Of a stretch of 64,000 nt of DNA, positions 50,328-61,440 are shown in pieces (position 1 is the stretch's first letter; each line of letters opens with the position of its first letter). Both the position numbers and the translations under genes were made by a program. Under the pieces are notes generated by a model, which ran no database searches, had not been told where the DNA came from, and saw nothing but the letters and a program-made list of their open reading frames with translations. The stretch is from Adiantum capillus-veneris. Taxonomy: Eukaryota > Streptophyta > Polypodiopsida > Polypodiales > Pteridaceae. The DNA is taken from NCBI GenBank assembly GCA_014529385.2, contig CM043969.1, forward strand, positions 19,578,446 through 19,642,445. Direction: 5' to 3'.

Positions 50328-52200
50328 CTTATTTAAAAACAACAAGAAGAAAATCATAGCAAGCGCGTCTTGCAAAGATAAGAAGGGTGGGGAGGGTTGG
50401 GCGGGGGGGGATCAAACAACACCAGTTTTACACCAAACGCGTTTCGCTTGAATTAGCTCATCAGTGGTGCAAAACTTAGGTAGAAGGGGGGAGTATAAAT
50501 AGGGGGGGCATGGTTCAAAAATATGTACAGAGCCCTGTAGTTAAAGTAGGATGGTGCCAATTGAAGGAGAGTTACTCCCTAATTCCTTTAGTAGGTACTC
50601 AATAAAGAGGGGGAGCTTGCAAGGGATGTACAAAAAAGGGAGGCTAATAAAGAGTGTACCAAAAAAGTAATGGAGGGTTAGGGGGTGTAATGGAGTTTAG
50701 AAGGAGGAAGCTAGAAGAGGTGGCAAGGATCATGGATTTTTAAGAGGAGGAATATATGGGGTGTAAGGTTTAAAAGAGAACGACCTTCGGGGGGGGGGGG
50801 GGGGGGGGGAAGAAAGAGAAAGGAAAGGAAATGGAAATTATGTGGGATTGGGTTTTTCTGAGAGGAGAGAGCCGAGATTTGGTGCATTGAGCCAACATAC
50901 GATTGGTTTTGGGAGGTGTGCCAGCTCGGGATTAGCTTTGAGAAGATTAGAGAGAGGTTTGTTTATGGAGAGGGAGGGGTTAAGAGTGCGGGTGAGGGGT
51001 GAGAAAGGAATTTTTACAATTGTGGGTGGTGGTTTGGTTTTGTGGTTTTTTTGAAGGAGGGAGGGTCTGGAGTGGTAAGAGATAAACCGAAAGCATGCTT
51101 CCAAGAGAGGGGGAGGGTAACCTTTAGCCCTAAGCCTGGAAAAGAAGAGGTTTCGGATAGCGATAAAACCCTCTAGGGAGCTCTCTCGAATGATGTACCT
51201 TTTGATTTCTTGGAGAATGAAGGAAATCTTTTGGTGTATTGGATGCCAGGACTGCCAAGGGATATAATTGTAGGAGTTCAGACTTTTTTGATGACATTTG
51301 GAATCAAGAATCCCATGGGTGGCAAAGGAGGTTCCTTTGAAGAAGTGGATATCTAAAATAACTGCCTCTTGCAGGGAGATGAGGGAAGAGATCTTTATAT
51401 GCTTTTGGAGAGGGTGTCCATAGTTTTGCAGCATTTTACCCAAACTAGAAGCAAAGCCATCCCAAACACCAAAAGCATCATCCACAAATCTTTTAAAGTA
51501 GAGAAGGGAGGGAGAGGCAAGGAGGTTCATGCCTTCTTCTAGGGAGCAAAGAAAGAGGCATGCATAGACTACGGCAAAGTTCGAGCCCATTGCCGTTCCT
51601 TTGATTTGGTGCCAACACTTTCCTTCAAAGGAAAGATAATGATGGTTGAGGATAAGAGAGGATAGGGATAGGATAAAGTGGGTTTTGGGAAGGGGGAGAA
51701 GGTCCTGGATGGTGTTTCTGAGAGCATAAAAGACCCTCTTGTATCGGAACGCTTGGATATAGGGATTCTACGTCAAAAGTGAAAAGAAATATGTGGGGAG
51801 GAAAAGAAATGGTGGCTAGGTCCAAGATAAGGGAGTGGGAGCCTTGGAGGTGTTGGGTTTTAGATAAGAGGATGGGGTAGAGTTGAGCATGGATCCATTT
51901 GGAAGCATTTTCCAAGATATACCCTTTGTAGGAACAGATAGGGCGACCAACAAGGGTGGGTTTGTGGATTTTGGGTAGGAGAAAGAAAGGGCATGGTTTA
52001 GGTAAGGGTTTGCCAAGAGAGGAAGAGAGGATAAACATTCGTTCGTTGTATGGGAGAAGGGGGTAGCTAGATACAATGGAAGCGAGGAGGGAAGAGACAA
52101 AAGGTAAGGGGGGAGAAGAAATAAGGGAGTAGGTGAGTGGATCTGAAAGTTGGCGAAGAGCCTCGTTATCATACCAAGCCCTTGAGAGGATTACCGGCCC
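50328..52200 (-). mobile_element. Penelope-like element, 5'-truncated copy
   Basis: It is homologous to 55246-57137 in inverted orientation. Both copies end at the same base (AAATAAG). It reads KPCPFFLLPKIHKP and DVESLYPSVP (51625-52038), then, after an extra T near 51735, GTAMGSNFAVVYACLFL, KRFVDDAFGVW and a C-terminal P.I..I..FS...NPSL region (50838-51590). The LPKIHK motif, D..SLY and YxDD-like VDD, and the thumb-like end are typical of Penelope-like RT. No GIY-YIG endonuclease follows. The left breakpoint at 52200 shows an 11-bp CCTCTCAAGGG duplication. Confidence 0.85.
50424..50476 (-). ncRNA. Type I hammerhead ribozyme motif, core intact
   Basis: On the minus strand: stem I (12 bp with one G-U), core CTGATGA (50458-50464), stem II GCT-AATTCA-AGC, core GAAA (within 50441-50445), a minimal 2-bp stem III (AC-GC-GT) and a GUU cleavage triplet that closes stem I. 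Hammerheads with very short stem III are known in Penelope-like elements. Confidence 0.87.
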
Positions 52201-52678
52201 TTGAGAGGATGCATCTTCTTCGGCACCGTCTCGGCATCACAACACTAACATTGTATCCTCTTCTGCAACGCCTCGGCATTGCAACATAGGAGGCCACATC
52301 ATCTTCGGCTGCATCTTCTCTGACACTGCCTCGACTTCATAGCAGAAGTGACGCTCGGACTTCATGAACCAGCCCCTCTAGACAAGGTCATCTCCTCAGC
52401 GTCTCTCTTTACCTCGTCTTCCATGCCATGATACAGCCCACCTCCTACCGCATCAAGCTTGGCTCTTGATGCAGCTATGGTGACGCCCTTACAGTCCACA
52501 ACCGGCCTATCTCTTGACGCTTCGACAGAATCTCGAGCTGCGGGCCCTCGTAAGCTGTACGCGTACTTTAGCTGCAGACGATCTCTTGTGTTCTACAACA
52601 GCGTGGATCATACAACGGGTCACCAAGTTGCTCCACGGTGACAAAGCAGGCCCGCAGATGACACGATTGTTGTAGTAG
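52201..52678. other. Spacer between the two Penelope-like copies
   Basis: No recognised domain. It may hold the 5' end or promoter of the plus-strand copy. Repeated CCTCGGCATTGCAAC / CGTCTCGGCATCACAAC motifs occur at 52220-52290. Confidence 0.4.
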
Positions 52679-54634
52679 TTGCCGCGGTTCTTCTTGCACG
52701 GGCTGCAACCTGCCGCAGTAAAACGACCGACTGTTACGGTTTGCGGCCGCTGTCGTCCCGCACGGCGCATCTGCAAACAATCGGCCGCTGTCATCTCGCA
52801 CGACTCTGCTGATGTCTTGCACTGCTCCCCTTCGACGCGTGTAACTACTCAGCATCAGCGATATTCACACGGTGGCCCCACAATCGGCATAAGCACTATT
52901 CACACGGGTTCCCACTCGGAGCCTCTATTCAACCGGATGGAGACCTCTCCCCCTTTCCCACCCTCTCCCACTAATGTAACCCCTATTCCCACCACCATGG
53001 GGATAGTGGGAGCTCCTGATACCTCGCCCGCAATTTCCCCCACCAACCCTCCCAACAACCGATCCTCTTCCTCCTTCCCTACCCCTATGGTTACCCAAGC
53101 TCTTAATATCTCTCCCGGCGGTGCTTGTATTTTTCCCGGTTTTGTATTGGCGGCTAGCCTCATCAACCCACCTTTGTCAACTTTAAACACGCCTTTGCAC
53201 GCCTCTACCCTTCCCTTTACACCCTAAAAAAAAACCTTGTTTAGCCCGGAAGAAATTTTGGGGCTTACCGCAAACCTACCTATTGAAGACTTAGACCAAC
53301 TCTCCATCCCCTCTGCCCTCAAGGGCTTCCCCACCACTTCACCTCAATATAACATGGCAAACTCCTCATGCTCTAATTTTGGCAACATCCTTCCCAATTC
53401 CCTCCAAAGTGGTATCCTAGCCAATCCCTCCCTTACTTTCCCCTTCTCCTTCAACTCTCTCTCCGTGAGCGCCTCAAATTTGACCCCTTCATCTTCTACT
53501 ATGTCTCTTCCCACTCTTCCCGCCATTAACAAACCTTTGGAATTCCATAAAATTGTATCCCTCTCTTTGGAAGAGTTCAAAGCCCTTAACCTTAAGCTCA
53601 ATAAGGCAAAATCTCACATCTCCCACCTACAAAACCTTCTTGCCAACCAAAAAGCTCCACATAGTCTTTGCATGAAACCTCCACGTCTTACCTTGGAAGA
53701 CTCACATGCACAAGCGCTCTTAAGCACTAAGCTAGAAACCCTCAATATCCAATTCCAACTCGATTGCACCAAAGTGTATATCCAAGCACAAACCTTACTT
53801 GTAAATAACCTCCAAAAAAGCTTTGATGACTACCATGACATTGTGGAAGAGAGGCTTTTAGAACTCACCAAAAAGCTTGCTCCCATTTCCTTTCCTAGAG
53901 TACCACCTTCTGCTTGGGCTAGCCAACTACTCTTATGGAAGCAAGCTTCCCTTAATGATTTTGATGCCCTCTTACAAAATAAGATCCTTCAAATCCATTT
54001 AGCCTCTTCCTTGAACATAGCGGCTCACAATGCTAGAAAGAGGTCCCAAGTCTCTCTCTTAGAGGAGATAGAATCCCTACCTAAGAAAGAAACCGTGGGA
54101 GAATTGGTATACCATGAAGTCACTACCCAAATTAACAATCTTCTCTCACCATCAAATAAACCCCCACCAAAGAAGCATATTAACAAGACTCCTCATCCCT
54201 TTTCCCACAGAAATCTCCCTCCTCCTATAAAGAACTCTAACCATGGCTTCCATAATTCCCCTCCCTTGTCCAAATTCCCCCATGAAGGTTTTTCTCATCA
54301 ACCTTTCAAAAAGCCTAAAAACTCTTCCTCTTTATCCTACCCTCGCACAAACTCCCCCTCTTGTATCTCTCCCTCTTTTTCCTCTCATCCCTGCCCCCCT
54401 CCAAAACACCCTTCTTTCACCACTCCACTCTCTCTCTCCAAAAAAAACCTCTCTCCCTCCCTCCCCCCCTCCTCTATTAACCCTTCCAGTTTACCCTCCC
54501 TTCTCAAAACACCCAACTACCCTCTTGTATCTCCTTCCCCTAGCTCCTCCCGCACACCTCAAAACAATCCAATTCACCCCAAGTTTAGCCTACCCAAGAG
54601 CTCAAAAAACTTGCAGTGGTGGAGGTTGAATTAG
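52679..54634 (+). pseudogene. Penelope-like ORF1 (proline/serine-rich with helical segment)
   Basis: One frame runs from about 52679 to a TAG at 54632, interrupted only by a TAA at 53225-53227 next to a run of nine A. The N-terminal part is rich in P, S and T. A region at about 53560-54150 (FKALNLKLNKAKSHISHLQ; LETLNIQFQLD) looks helical and coiled-coil prone. The C-terminal part is very rich in P, S and K. No GIY-YIG or other enzyme motif is visible. Position before RT suggests an ORF1-type accessory protein; the true start is uncertain (ATG at 52937 is possible). Confidence 0.55.
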
Positions 54635-54653
54635 GGAAAGAGCATCCTACAAC

Positions 54654-56610
54654 TTGGGTCCACTTGTTCTTCTCCAAACCTCCTCTCTTTTCCCATCTTT
54701 GGACTCCTCCTCCTTGTACTTTCCCTCTCCTCACCCTCCCTCCCCTTTTGGTAAAAAGCGTTCCAAGTATTGGCTTCCTCTCACAAACCCTTACCTCTTC
54801 AAAATTCTAGTCTTAAAAAAACTCTCTACCTTTTCTCTTGAACACAAAGTCACCAACCTCTCCTCACACAATCTCTCCCAACGCTCCCTCTCCTCTTCCG
54901 AGAGAAAGCTTCTTGGGCTTGGTCTCAATTACATTCCCCCCTCCCCTCCAACTCCGCCAAATCTAATCCTAGAAGCATACTCTAACCTTAATAGATCACT
55001 TCAACTAAAACTCTTCTTTAAAAACAACCCTCCCTCCTCTCCCCTCTCTTTATCTATCCCCAATCCCTCTTGGAATCCCCCCTCTCCTTCTTTATCTCTT
55101 AACCTTACCTTCAAGCACATTTTTTCTTTTCTTAAACCCCTTCTCTCTCTTACCCCTACCTTCCACTTCAAACCCTTTTTGTTTGAAGCCATATCCTCCT
55201 TAAAAAATGACGTCAGCATCATAATCAAACCGGCTGATAAGAATCTTGGGCCGGTAATCCTCTCAAGGACTCGGTATGATAATGAGGCTCTTCGCCAACT
55301 TTCAGATCCACTCACCTACTCCCTTATTTCTTCTCCCCCCTTACCTTTTGTCTCTTCCCTCCTCGCTTCCATTGTATCTAGCTACCCCCTTCTCCCATAC
55401 AACGAATGAATGTTTATCCTCTCTTCCTCTCTTGGCAAACCCTTACCTAAACCATGCCCTTTCTTTCTCCTACCCAAAATCCACAAACCCACCCTTGTTG
55501 GTCACCCCTATCTGTTCCTACAAAGGGTATATCTTGGGAAATGCTTCCAAATGGCTCCATGTTCAACTCTACCCCATCCTCTTATCTAAAACCCAACACC
55601 TCCAAGGCTCCCACTCCCTTATCTTAAACCTAGCCACCATTTCTTTTCCTCCCCACATATTTCTTTTCACTTTTGACGTAGAATCCCTATATCCAAGCAT
55701 TCCGATACAAGAGGGTCTTTATGCTCTTAGAAACACCATCCATGACCTTTTCCCCCTTCCCAAAACCCACTTTATCCTATCCCTAGCCTCCCTTGTCCTC
55801 AACCATCACTATCTTTCCTTTAAAAGAAAGTGTTGGCACCAAATCAAAGGAACGGCAATGGGCTCGAACTTTGCTGTAGTCTATGCATGCCTCTTTCTTT
55901 GCTCCCTAGAAGAAGGCATGAACCTCCTTGCCTCTCCCTCCCTTCTCTACTTTAAAAGATTTGTGGATGATGCTTTTGGTGTTTGGGATGGCTCTGCTTT
56001 TAGTTTGGGTAAAATGCTGCAAAACTATGGACACCCTCTCCAAAATCATATAAAGATCTCTTCCCTCATCTCCCTGCAAGAGGCAGTTATTTTAGATATC
56101 CACTTCTTCAAAGGAACCTCCTTTGCCACCCATGGGATTCTTGATTCCAAATGTCGTCAAAAAAGTATGAACTCCTACAATTATATCCCTTGGCAGTCCT
56201 GGCATCCAATACACCAAAAGATTTCCTTCATTCTCCAAGAAATCAAAAGGTACATCATTTGAGAGAGCTCCCTAGAGGGTTTTATCGCTATCCGAAACCT
56301 CTTCTTTTCCAGGCTTAGGGCTAAAGGTTACCCTCCCCCCCTCTTGGAAGCATGCTTTCGGTTTATCTCTTACCACTCGAGACCCTCCCTCCTTAAAAAA
56401 AACCACAAAACCAAACCACCACCCACCATTGTAAAAATTCCTTTCTCACTCCTCACTCGTCCTCTTAACCCCTCCCTCTCCATAAACAAACCTCTATCTA
56501 ATCTTCTCAAAGCTAATCCCGAGCTGGCACACCTCCCAAAACCAATCGTATGTTGGCTCAATGCACCAAATCTCGGCTCTCTCCTCTCAGAAAAACCCAA
56601 TCCCACATAA
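54654..56610 (+). pseudogene. Penelope-like reverse transcriptase, interrupted
   Basis: Conserved PLE segments in order: LSSSERKLLGLGLNYIPPSP (N-terminal), IIIKPADKNLGPVI and RQLSDPLTY, LPKIHK, DVESLYPSIP, GTAMGSNFAVVYACL, FVDDAF and the C-terminal WLNAPNLGSLL. Breaks: TGA at 55407-55409 (the other copy has CGA), an added base near 55503 (frame change), and TGA at 56260-56262 (CGA in the other copy). It ends at 56610 with no C-terminal GIY-YIG endonuclease. This fits the endonuclease-lacking PLE groups known from plants and other eukaryotes, but an unrecognised N-terminal nuclease cannot be excluded. Confidence 0.85.
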
Positions 56611-57137
56611 TTTTTATTTCCTTCCCTTTCCCTTTCTTCCCCCCCCTCCCCCCCCCTCCCGAAGGTCGTTCTCTTTTAAACCTTACACCCCATATATTCC
56701 TCCTCTTAAAAATCCATGATCCTTGCCACCTCTTCTAGCCTCCTCCTTCTAAACTCCATTACACCCCCTAACCCTCCATTACTTTTTTGGTACACTCTTT
56801 ATTAGCCTCCCTTTTTTGTACATCCCTTGCAAGCTCCCCCTCTTTATTGAGTACCTGCTAAAGGAATTAGGGAGTAACTCTCCTTCAATAGGCACCATCC
56901 TACTTTAACTACAGGGCTCTGTACAGATTTTTGAACCATGCTCCCCCTATTTATACTCCCCACTTCTACCTAAGTTTTGCACCACCGATGAGCTAATTCA
57001 AGCGAAACGTGTTTGGTGTAAAACTGGTGTTGTTTGATTCCCCCCCCCCCCCCCCAACCCAACCCTCCCCACCCTTCTTATCTCTATCTTCGCAAGACTC
57101 TCTTGCTATGATTTTCTTCTTCTTGTTTTTAAATAAG
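55246..57137 (+). mobile_element. Penelope-like element, longer copy (part shared with 50328-52200)
   Basis: The shared part starts GGGCCGGTAATCC and ends AAATAAG at 57137. With ORF1 and the RT N-terminus upstream, the copy probably extends left beyond 52937. The 3' UTR has a C-run (about 57041-57056) and the hammerhead motif. The two copies face away from each other (5' ends inward), a fold-back order known for Penelope insertions. Confidence 0.82.
56973..57025 (+). ncRNA. Type I hammerhead ribozyme motif, core mutated
   Basis: Same stems as at 50424-50476, but the core reads CCGATGA (56985-56991): the invariant U4 is C, expected to abolish or strongly reduce cleavage. The stem III loop also differs (GT for GC). 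Confidence 0.82.
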
Positions 57138-58399
57138 GCAGTCCCCCGTCCAATAGGCTTTTGTATTATAGGTTCTCCCATCAAGAGAGACTTGGTACAA
57201 TACAATCTTTGTGTTCCTTGTGACCTAGGTAATGCAATGAAGATGGAAACTTCATGCATCACAAGCATAACATAGACTTTGTGAAAAGCATTAACTATCC
57301 CCATCTTCAATCCCAAGGCCTCAAACACCTTCAAAGGTGGAGAGAGCTAGCGGGGAATGAGGGTAGGGAAGAGGAAAAACAAACATTTATAGGAGAAAGA
57401 AATAGTTTCTCACTTATCATCACTCTTCTTGCTAGCATACATAATAGCATAGTAATGAAGATGGATAAGATAACAAGCTTAAGCATTGAAGCATGGCTCT
57501 TGGTGGGATTTGCATTCCATAGCCAAGAGGGTTGGTGTAGGCTCTCAACTTCTCTACTATCTTGGAGAAGGAGTTGGAGCTCTTTCACTTTGCACTTCAC
57601 ACAATGAGAGTGTGTGTGGCGGGAGGGGAGGGGGGGAGAGTATACCTCCCAAGCTAGCCCCCTTCTTGCTTTGGTCGACCCCCTCTTCTAGCACTCTCTG
57701 GCATTTGTTTTGGACCTCCTCAAGCTTGGCCAATCAGAGGCCTAGTGCATATCAAGCAACAAGGGTAGCCCTGGAACAAGTGTCCCCCTTTCCCTTTTGA
57801 GAGAGAGGACTTGAAAATGCAAAAATAATTGATTAAATTTGACTAAATTATCATTGGATCCCTTGGGAGGCCAACCAATAGGTTTTAGGCACACTATGAG
57901 GGCAACACGAGGAGGAGGTTGACAAGTGTCCCTGCTGCTTTCTTCATACCAAGGATTCCTTGTGTGAGGGTGTATGTGTTCTCTCTCTAGGCCCGACAAA
58001 GAGGGCTCGCCCCCTCATGACTAGGGATCGTGCATTGACTTTTTGAACCCTCAAGAACCTCAAGCACCTTAGTCAGCAAGCACGACAAGCACCTCAAGCT
58101 TGGGTCAGGTTCCCACCTCAAGCACAGTCCTAGCTTACCTAATGTCAAAGGACTTTTAACCCTAACATTTGGAGGTCTTTAATGAAGCTTTTCCTAGGTT
58201 TTTCAGCTTCATTACCTAACCTTGCTCTTGGACATATCATCTCTCATTTGGATTCCTTTACCTTTGGCCTTGTGTTGAGATAGACCTGTAAGCACATGTC
58301 TATATTCTAACCCTTTATACCTGTCTATTCTCCCACATTAAATGATCAGTTTAATATGAGAGAATCATTTGGGTTGGTTAGATATTAGATTTTATGACA
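57138..58399 (-). repeat. Family E LTR, left (3') copy
   Basis: On the minus strand it begins TGTCATAAAATC after the purine tract. It is homologous to 62418-63558 from about 57355 on; its true distal end is not defined because the right copy is truncated and the PLE abuts at 57137. Confidence 0.7.
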
Positions 58400-58727
58400 T
58401 TGCCTCTCTCTTGAAATCATAGTCGTCCTCGACTATGAGGTAGAAGAGATAAAGCCTTAGTCATTAGTCAATGTTTCTTAGCGGGTAGAGGATCCTTTTT
58501 TATCCTACGACATCTTTCCAAGATGGATGACTAATCCATTTGGTGCTTGGGAGACATAGCTATGGCAAGCATGTATGCTCTTTAGTCCATTTCATTCTCC
58601 CAAGTAGAGAGACAAATTCTACTTATTGTTTGAGAGACGTCGTCATCACAAACATGATTCTAAGTATGCATACTACTTAAATTGTGCAGAATAAAAGAGA
58701 ACTAGTCTTATAAGACAAAAAAATTGG
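58400..58727 (-). other. Family E 3' UTR with hairpin and polypurine tract
   Basis: Purine tract TTTCAAGAGAGAGGCAA beside 58400; 8-bp hairpin CATAGTCG-TCCT-CGACTATG at 58418-58437. No coding sequence. Confidence 0.75.
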
Positions 58728-61440
58728 TCATTTCAAACAAATTTGTACATTTGTCTCCTCTAATGTCGCATTGTAAGCATTGACAAGGTTCATACTATCC
58801 TTAAGTTGTATTCCTTGCATCCATCTAGCATCTTCAAAAGGATAATTTTTGAACTTAATCAGATACCATCGGATAATATTACCGTGTCGTAGTACCTTGT
58901 CTTCATGCCAAAGGATAGCTTCGGGTTGCAACACCTCTTCTTGGTCTTTGACTTCGGGAGGGTCTTCAATAATTGGTTCACTTGGTGGATCTCCTTTGTA
59001 GGGCCTAAGTAGGCTCACATGAAAAGCATTATGTATGAGCCAATGGTTGGGCAACTTGAGTTGATAGGCCATCTCATTGATTGGCTTCAAAATTTGAAAA
59101 GGACCATAGTATCTTTTTGCTAGTTTAGCATAATACTTTGATGGCCCGTAGGATTTTTGCCCATCGTTTGCCTCAATCAAGCTTTGGGAAACTTAAGTAA
59201 GACCCGATCATTTTCTTTAAACGTTAAGGCCCTTTTGTGCTTGTCAGCATCAACTTTTTGCCTTTGTTGAGAGATGGATATAGCCTCCTTAATCCTTTGA
59301 AAAGATTCTTGTAGATCACGGCTATACTCATCGTCGGTAGCGAAGATCTTCCCATGTACTTTAAGCACCAAGGGGCTTTTAGGTCTTCCCTCAATAATTT
59401 CAAAAGGTGCTTTTTTTTGTTGAAGCATGGACAGTATTATTGTATGCATACTCTACAAGAGAGGTAAGTACTTTTCCCATTGTGAGCGTTGATCTACTTC
59501 TGTAACATAAGTCTTTAGTAGATTGAGTATCGTAAGATTGGCTATCTCACTTTGGCCATCCGTTTGTGGGTGGCCGAAGAGAAATTCAATCTTGTACCTA
59601 GATTTTCAAAGAGACCTTTCCAAAAATTATTGGTCATTCTAGGATCTTTATCTGACACGATGGATGTTGGCAATTTGTGGTGTTTGAAAATCTGAGATAT
59701 GAAGAGAGTTGCCATTTGGTGTGCCTTAATATTCTTTTTGACAGGAACAAAGTGTGATTGTTTGTTAAACCTCTCGACTATTGTCCATATTCCATATTCC
59801 CATGGATAGACTTGGGTAATCCATGGATATACTCTCCCATGGTGAATTAGGAATTGGCATTGGCTGGAGTAATCCAGGTTGCTTCCCTCTGTCATAGTTA
59901 GTTTTTTGGCATACTACACATTTTGAAACATACTCTTGTATGTCTCATGGTAGGCCAATAGAAATACGTCTCTCCTTCTTGGAGAGTAGGTTGAATGCCT
60001 TTGTGCCCCGCATAGGGAGGAGCATGGGATTCATACATGACTTTCTCACGAAAGGGAGTGGTTAACACATAGCCTATTGCCATGGAGAAGATAACCATCC
60101 TGCAAGGTGAATGGTTCCTCTTTCTTTTTTCCCAAGGCAAGGGCTGACATTATGTCTTTAAAGTCATGTTCAATAGCATACTCATCTATCATAGAAGATA
60201 GACCATTGTGAGCTGATATAGAATCGCATGAACTTTTGGTCGCTTACCAACAACGTGAGCAATATGAAAATAAAATTACGAAAGAAAATTTTTCCACCTC
60301 ATTTGTTTGTCGAAAAGCTTGGTTTGCGTCATGAAGTACTTGAGACTTTGGAGATTTGTTCATAAAATAAATGAAGTCCCCAATAGATAGTGCTTCCATG
60401 TGTCTAGAGCATGTAGAACAACTAAAATCTCTTTCTCATAAATGCCCAAGACCCGTTCATCCGTATTGAGTCTCAGCCTCTCATATGCTATGGCATGCCC
60501 TTCTTGAAGCAAGACTGCTCCAAGGCAATCACCACAAGCATTACATTGGTCCTCAAATGGCTTTGAGAGATCCGGAAGCATAAGGACTAGTTGGGGGGTA
60601 ATCTTCTCTTTGAGCTTGTCAAAAGCATTTCTCTCCTTAGCAGTTCATGAGTATTGAATGTTCTTCTTTGTTAAGTCATGTAATGGTCCTGCTATTTGAG
60701 AGAATTTTGGCTATGAAGCGTCTATAGTATGCACACATACCAATAAAGCTTCTTAGTTCATGTAGATTCTTTGGATTAGTCCATGCTTTTATTACCTCTA
60801 ACTTTGATGGATCCATACAGATACCATCTCGAGAGATAATATGACCTAAGTATTGAATCTCTTGAAGGAAAAATTCGCTTTTCTTTTGATTGAGAAAAAG
60901 CTTGTTCTCCCTCTGCTTGAAAAATCACTTGGAGATGTTGCTTGTGTTCCTCCAAGGACTTGGACTAGATGATGATATCATCAAAGAACACTCCAATAAA
61001 TTTGCGATAGGGTCTAAATATTTTCTCCATAATCCATTAAAAGTGGCTGGTGTATTAGTCAAACAAAAATAAATACCACACGTTGTACGAAACACAGTCT
61101 TTAGGATATCTTCATCCACTATCCCTATTAGACGATAGCCACTTTTAAGGTCAATCCTACTGAAGTAGGTAGAGCCTTGTAGCTTATCAAACAGATCTTT
61201 TGCTTGAGGCATGGGAAATCTGTTTTTGATAGTGATATGGTTTAGTGCTCGATAGTCCACACACATGCAGTATGGACCATCTTTCTTTTGCACTAAAAGA
61301 ACCGGAGAACAAAGGGGAGAGGATCTAGGCCTCACCATAACTTTGTCTACCAATTCTTGTACTTGCCTCATGATCTCCTCTTGTTGAGCTTGGGAAACTC
61401 GATAAGGAGGCTTGTTAGGCGGTGAGCTTCCTGGTAGGAT
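58728..61440 (-). pseudogene. pol: Family E Pol remnant (RT, RNase H, integrase, chromodomain)
   Basis: Minus-strand pieces in sense order: RT ([35 protein letters not shown]; 60925-61440), where the YxDD region is lost; RNase H (CNACGDCLGAVL, YEKEILVVLHAL; 60360-60581); integrase zinc region (YAGHKG, 59898-60140); core with SDKDPRM and first part of the catalytic domain (59542-59895); GPY/F module and chromodomain (58728-59180, KRYYGPF, RWYLIKFKNYP). At least five frame breaks separate them. Closest within the window to families A and the array. Confidence 0.83.

Noticed and set aside
53237-54634. Host proline-rich cell-wall protein gene
   Set aside because: It has no signal peptide or SPPPP-type extensin repeats, and it precedes a Penelope-like RT on the same strand.
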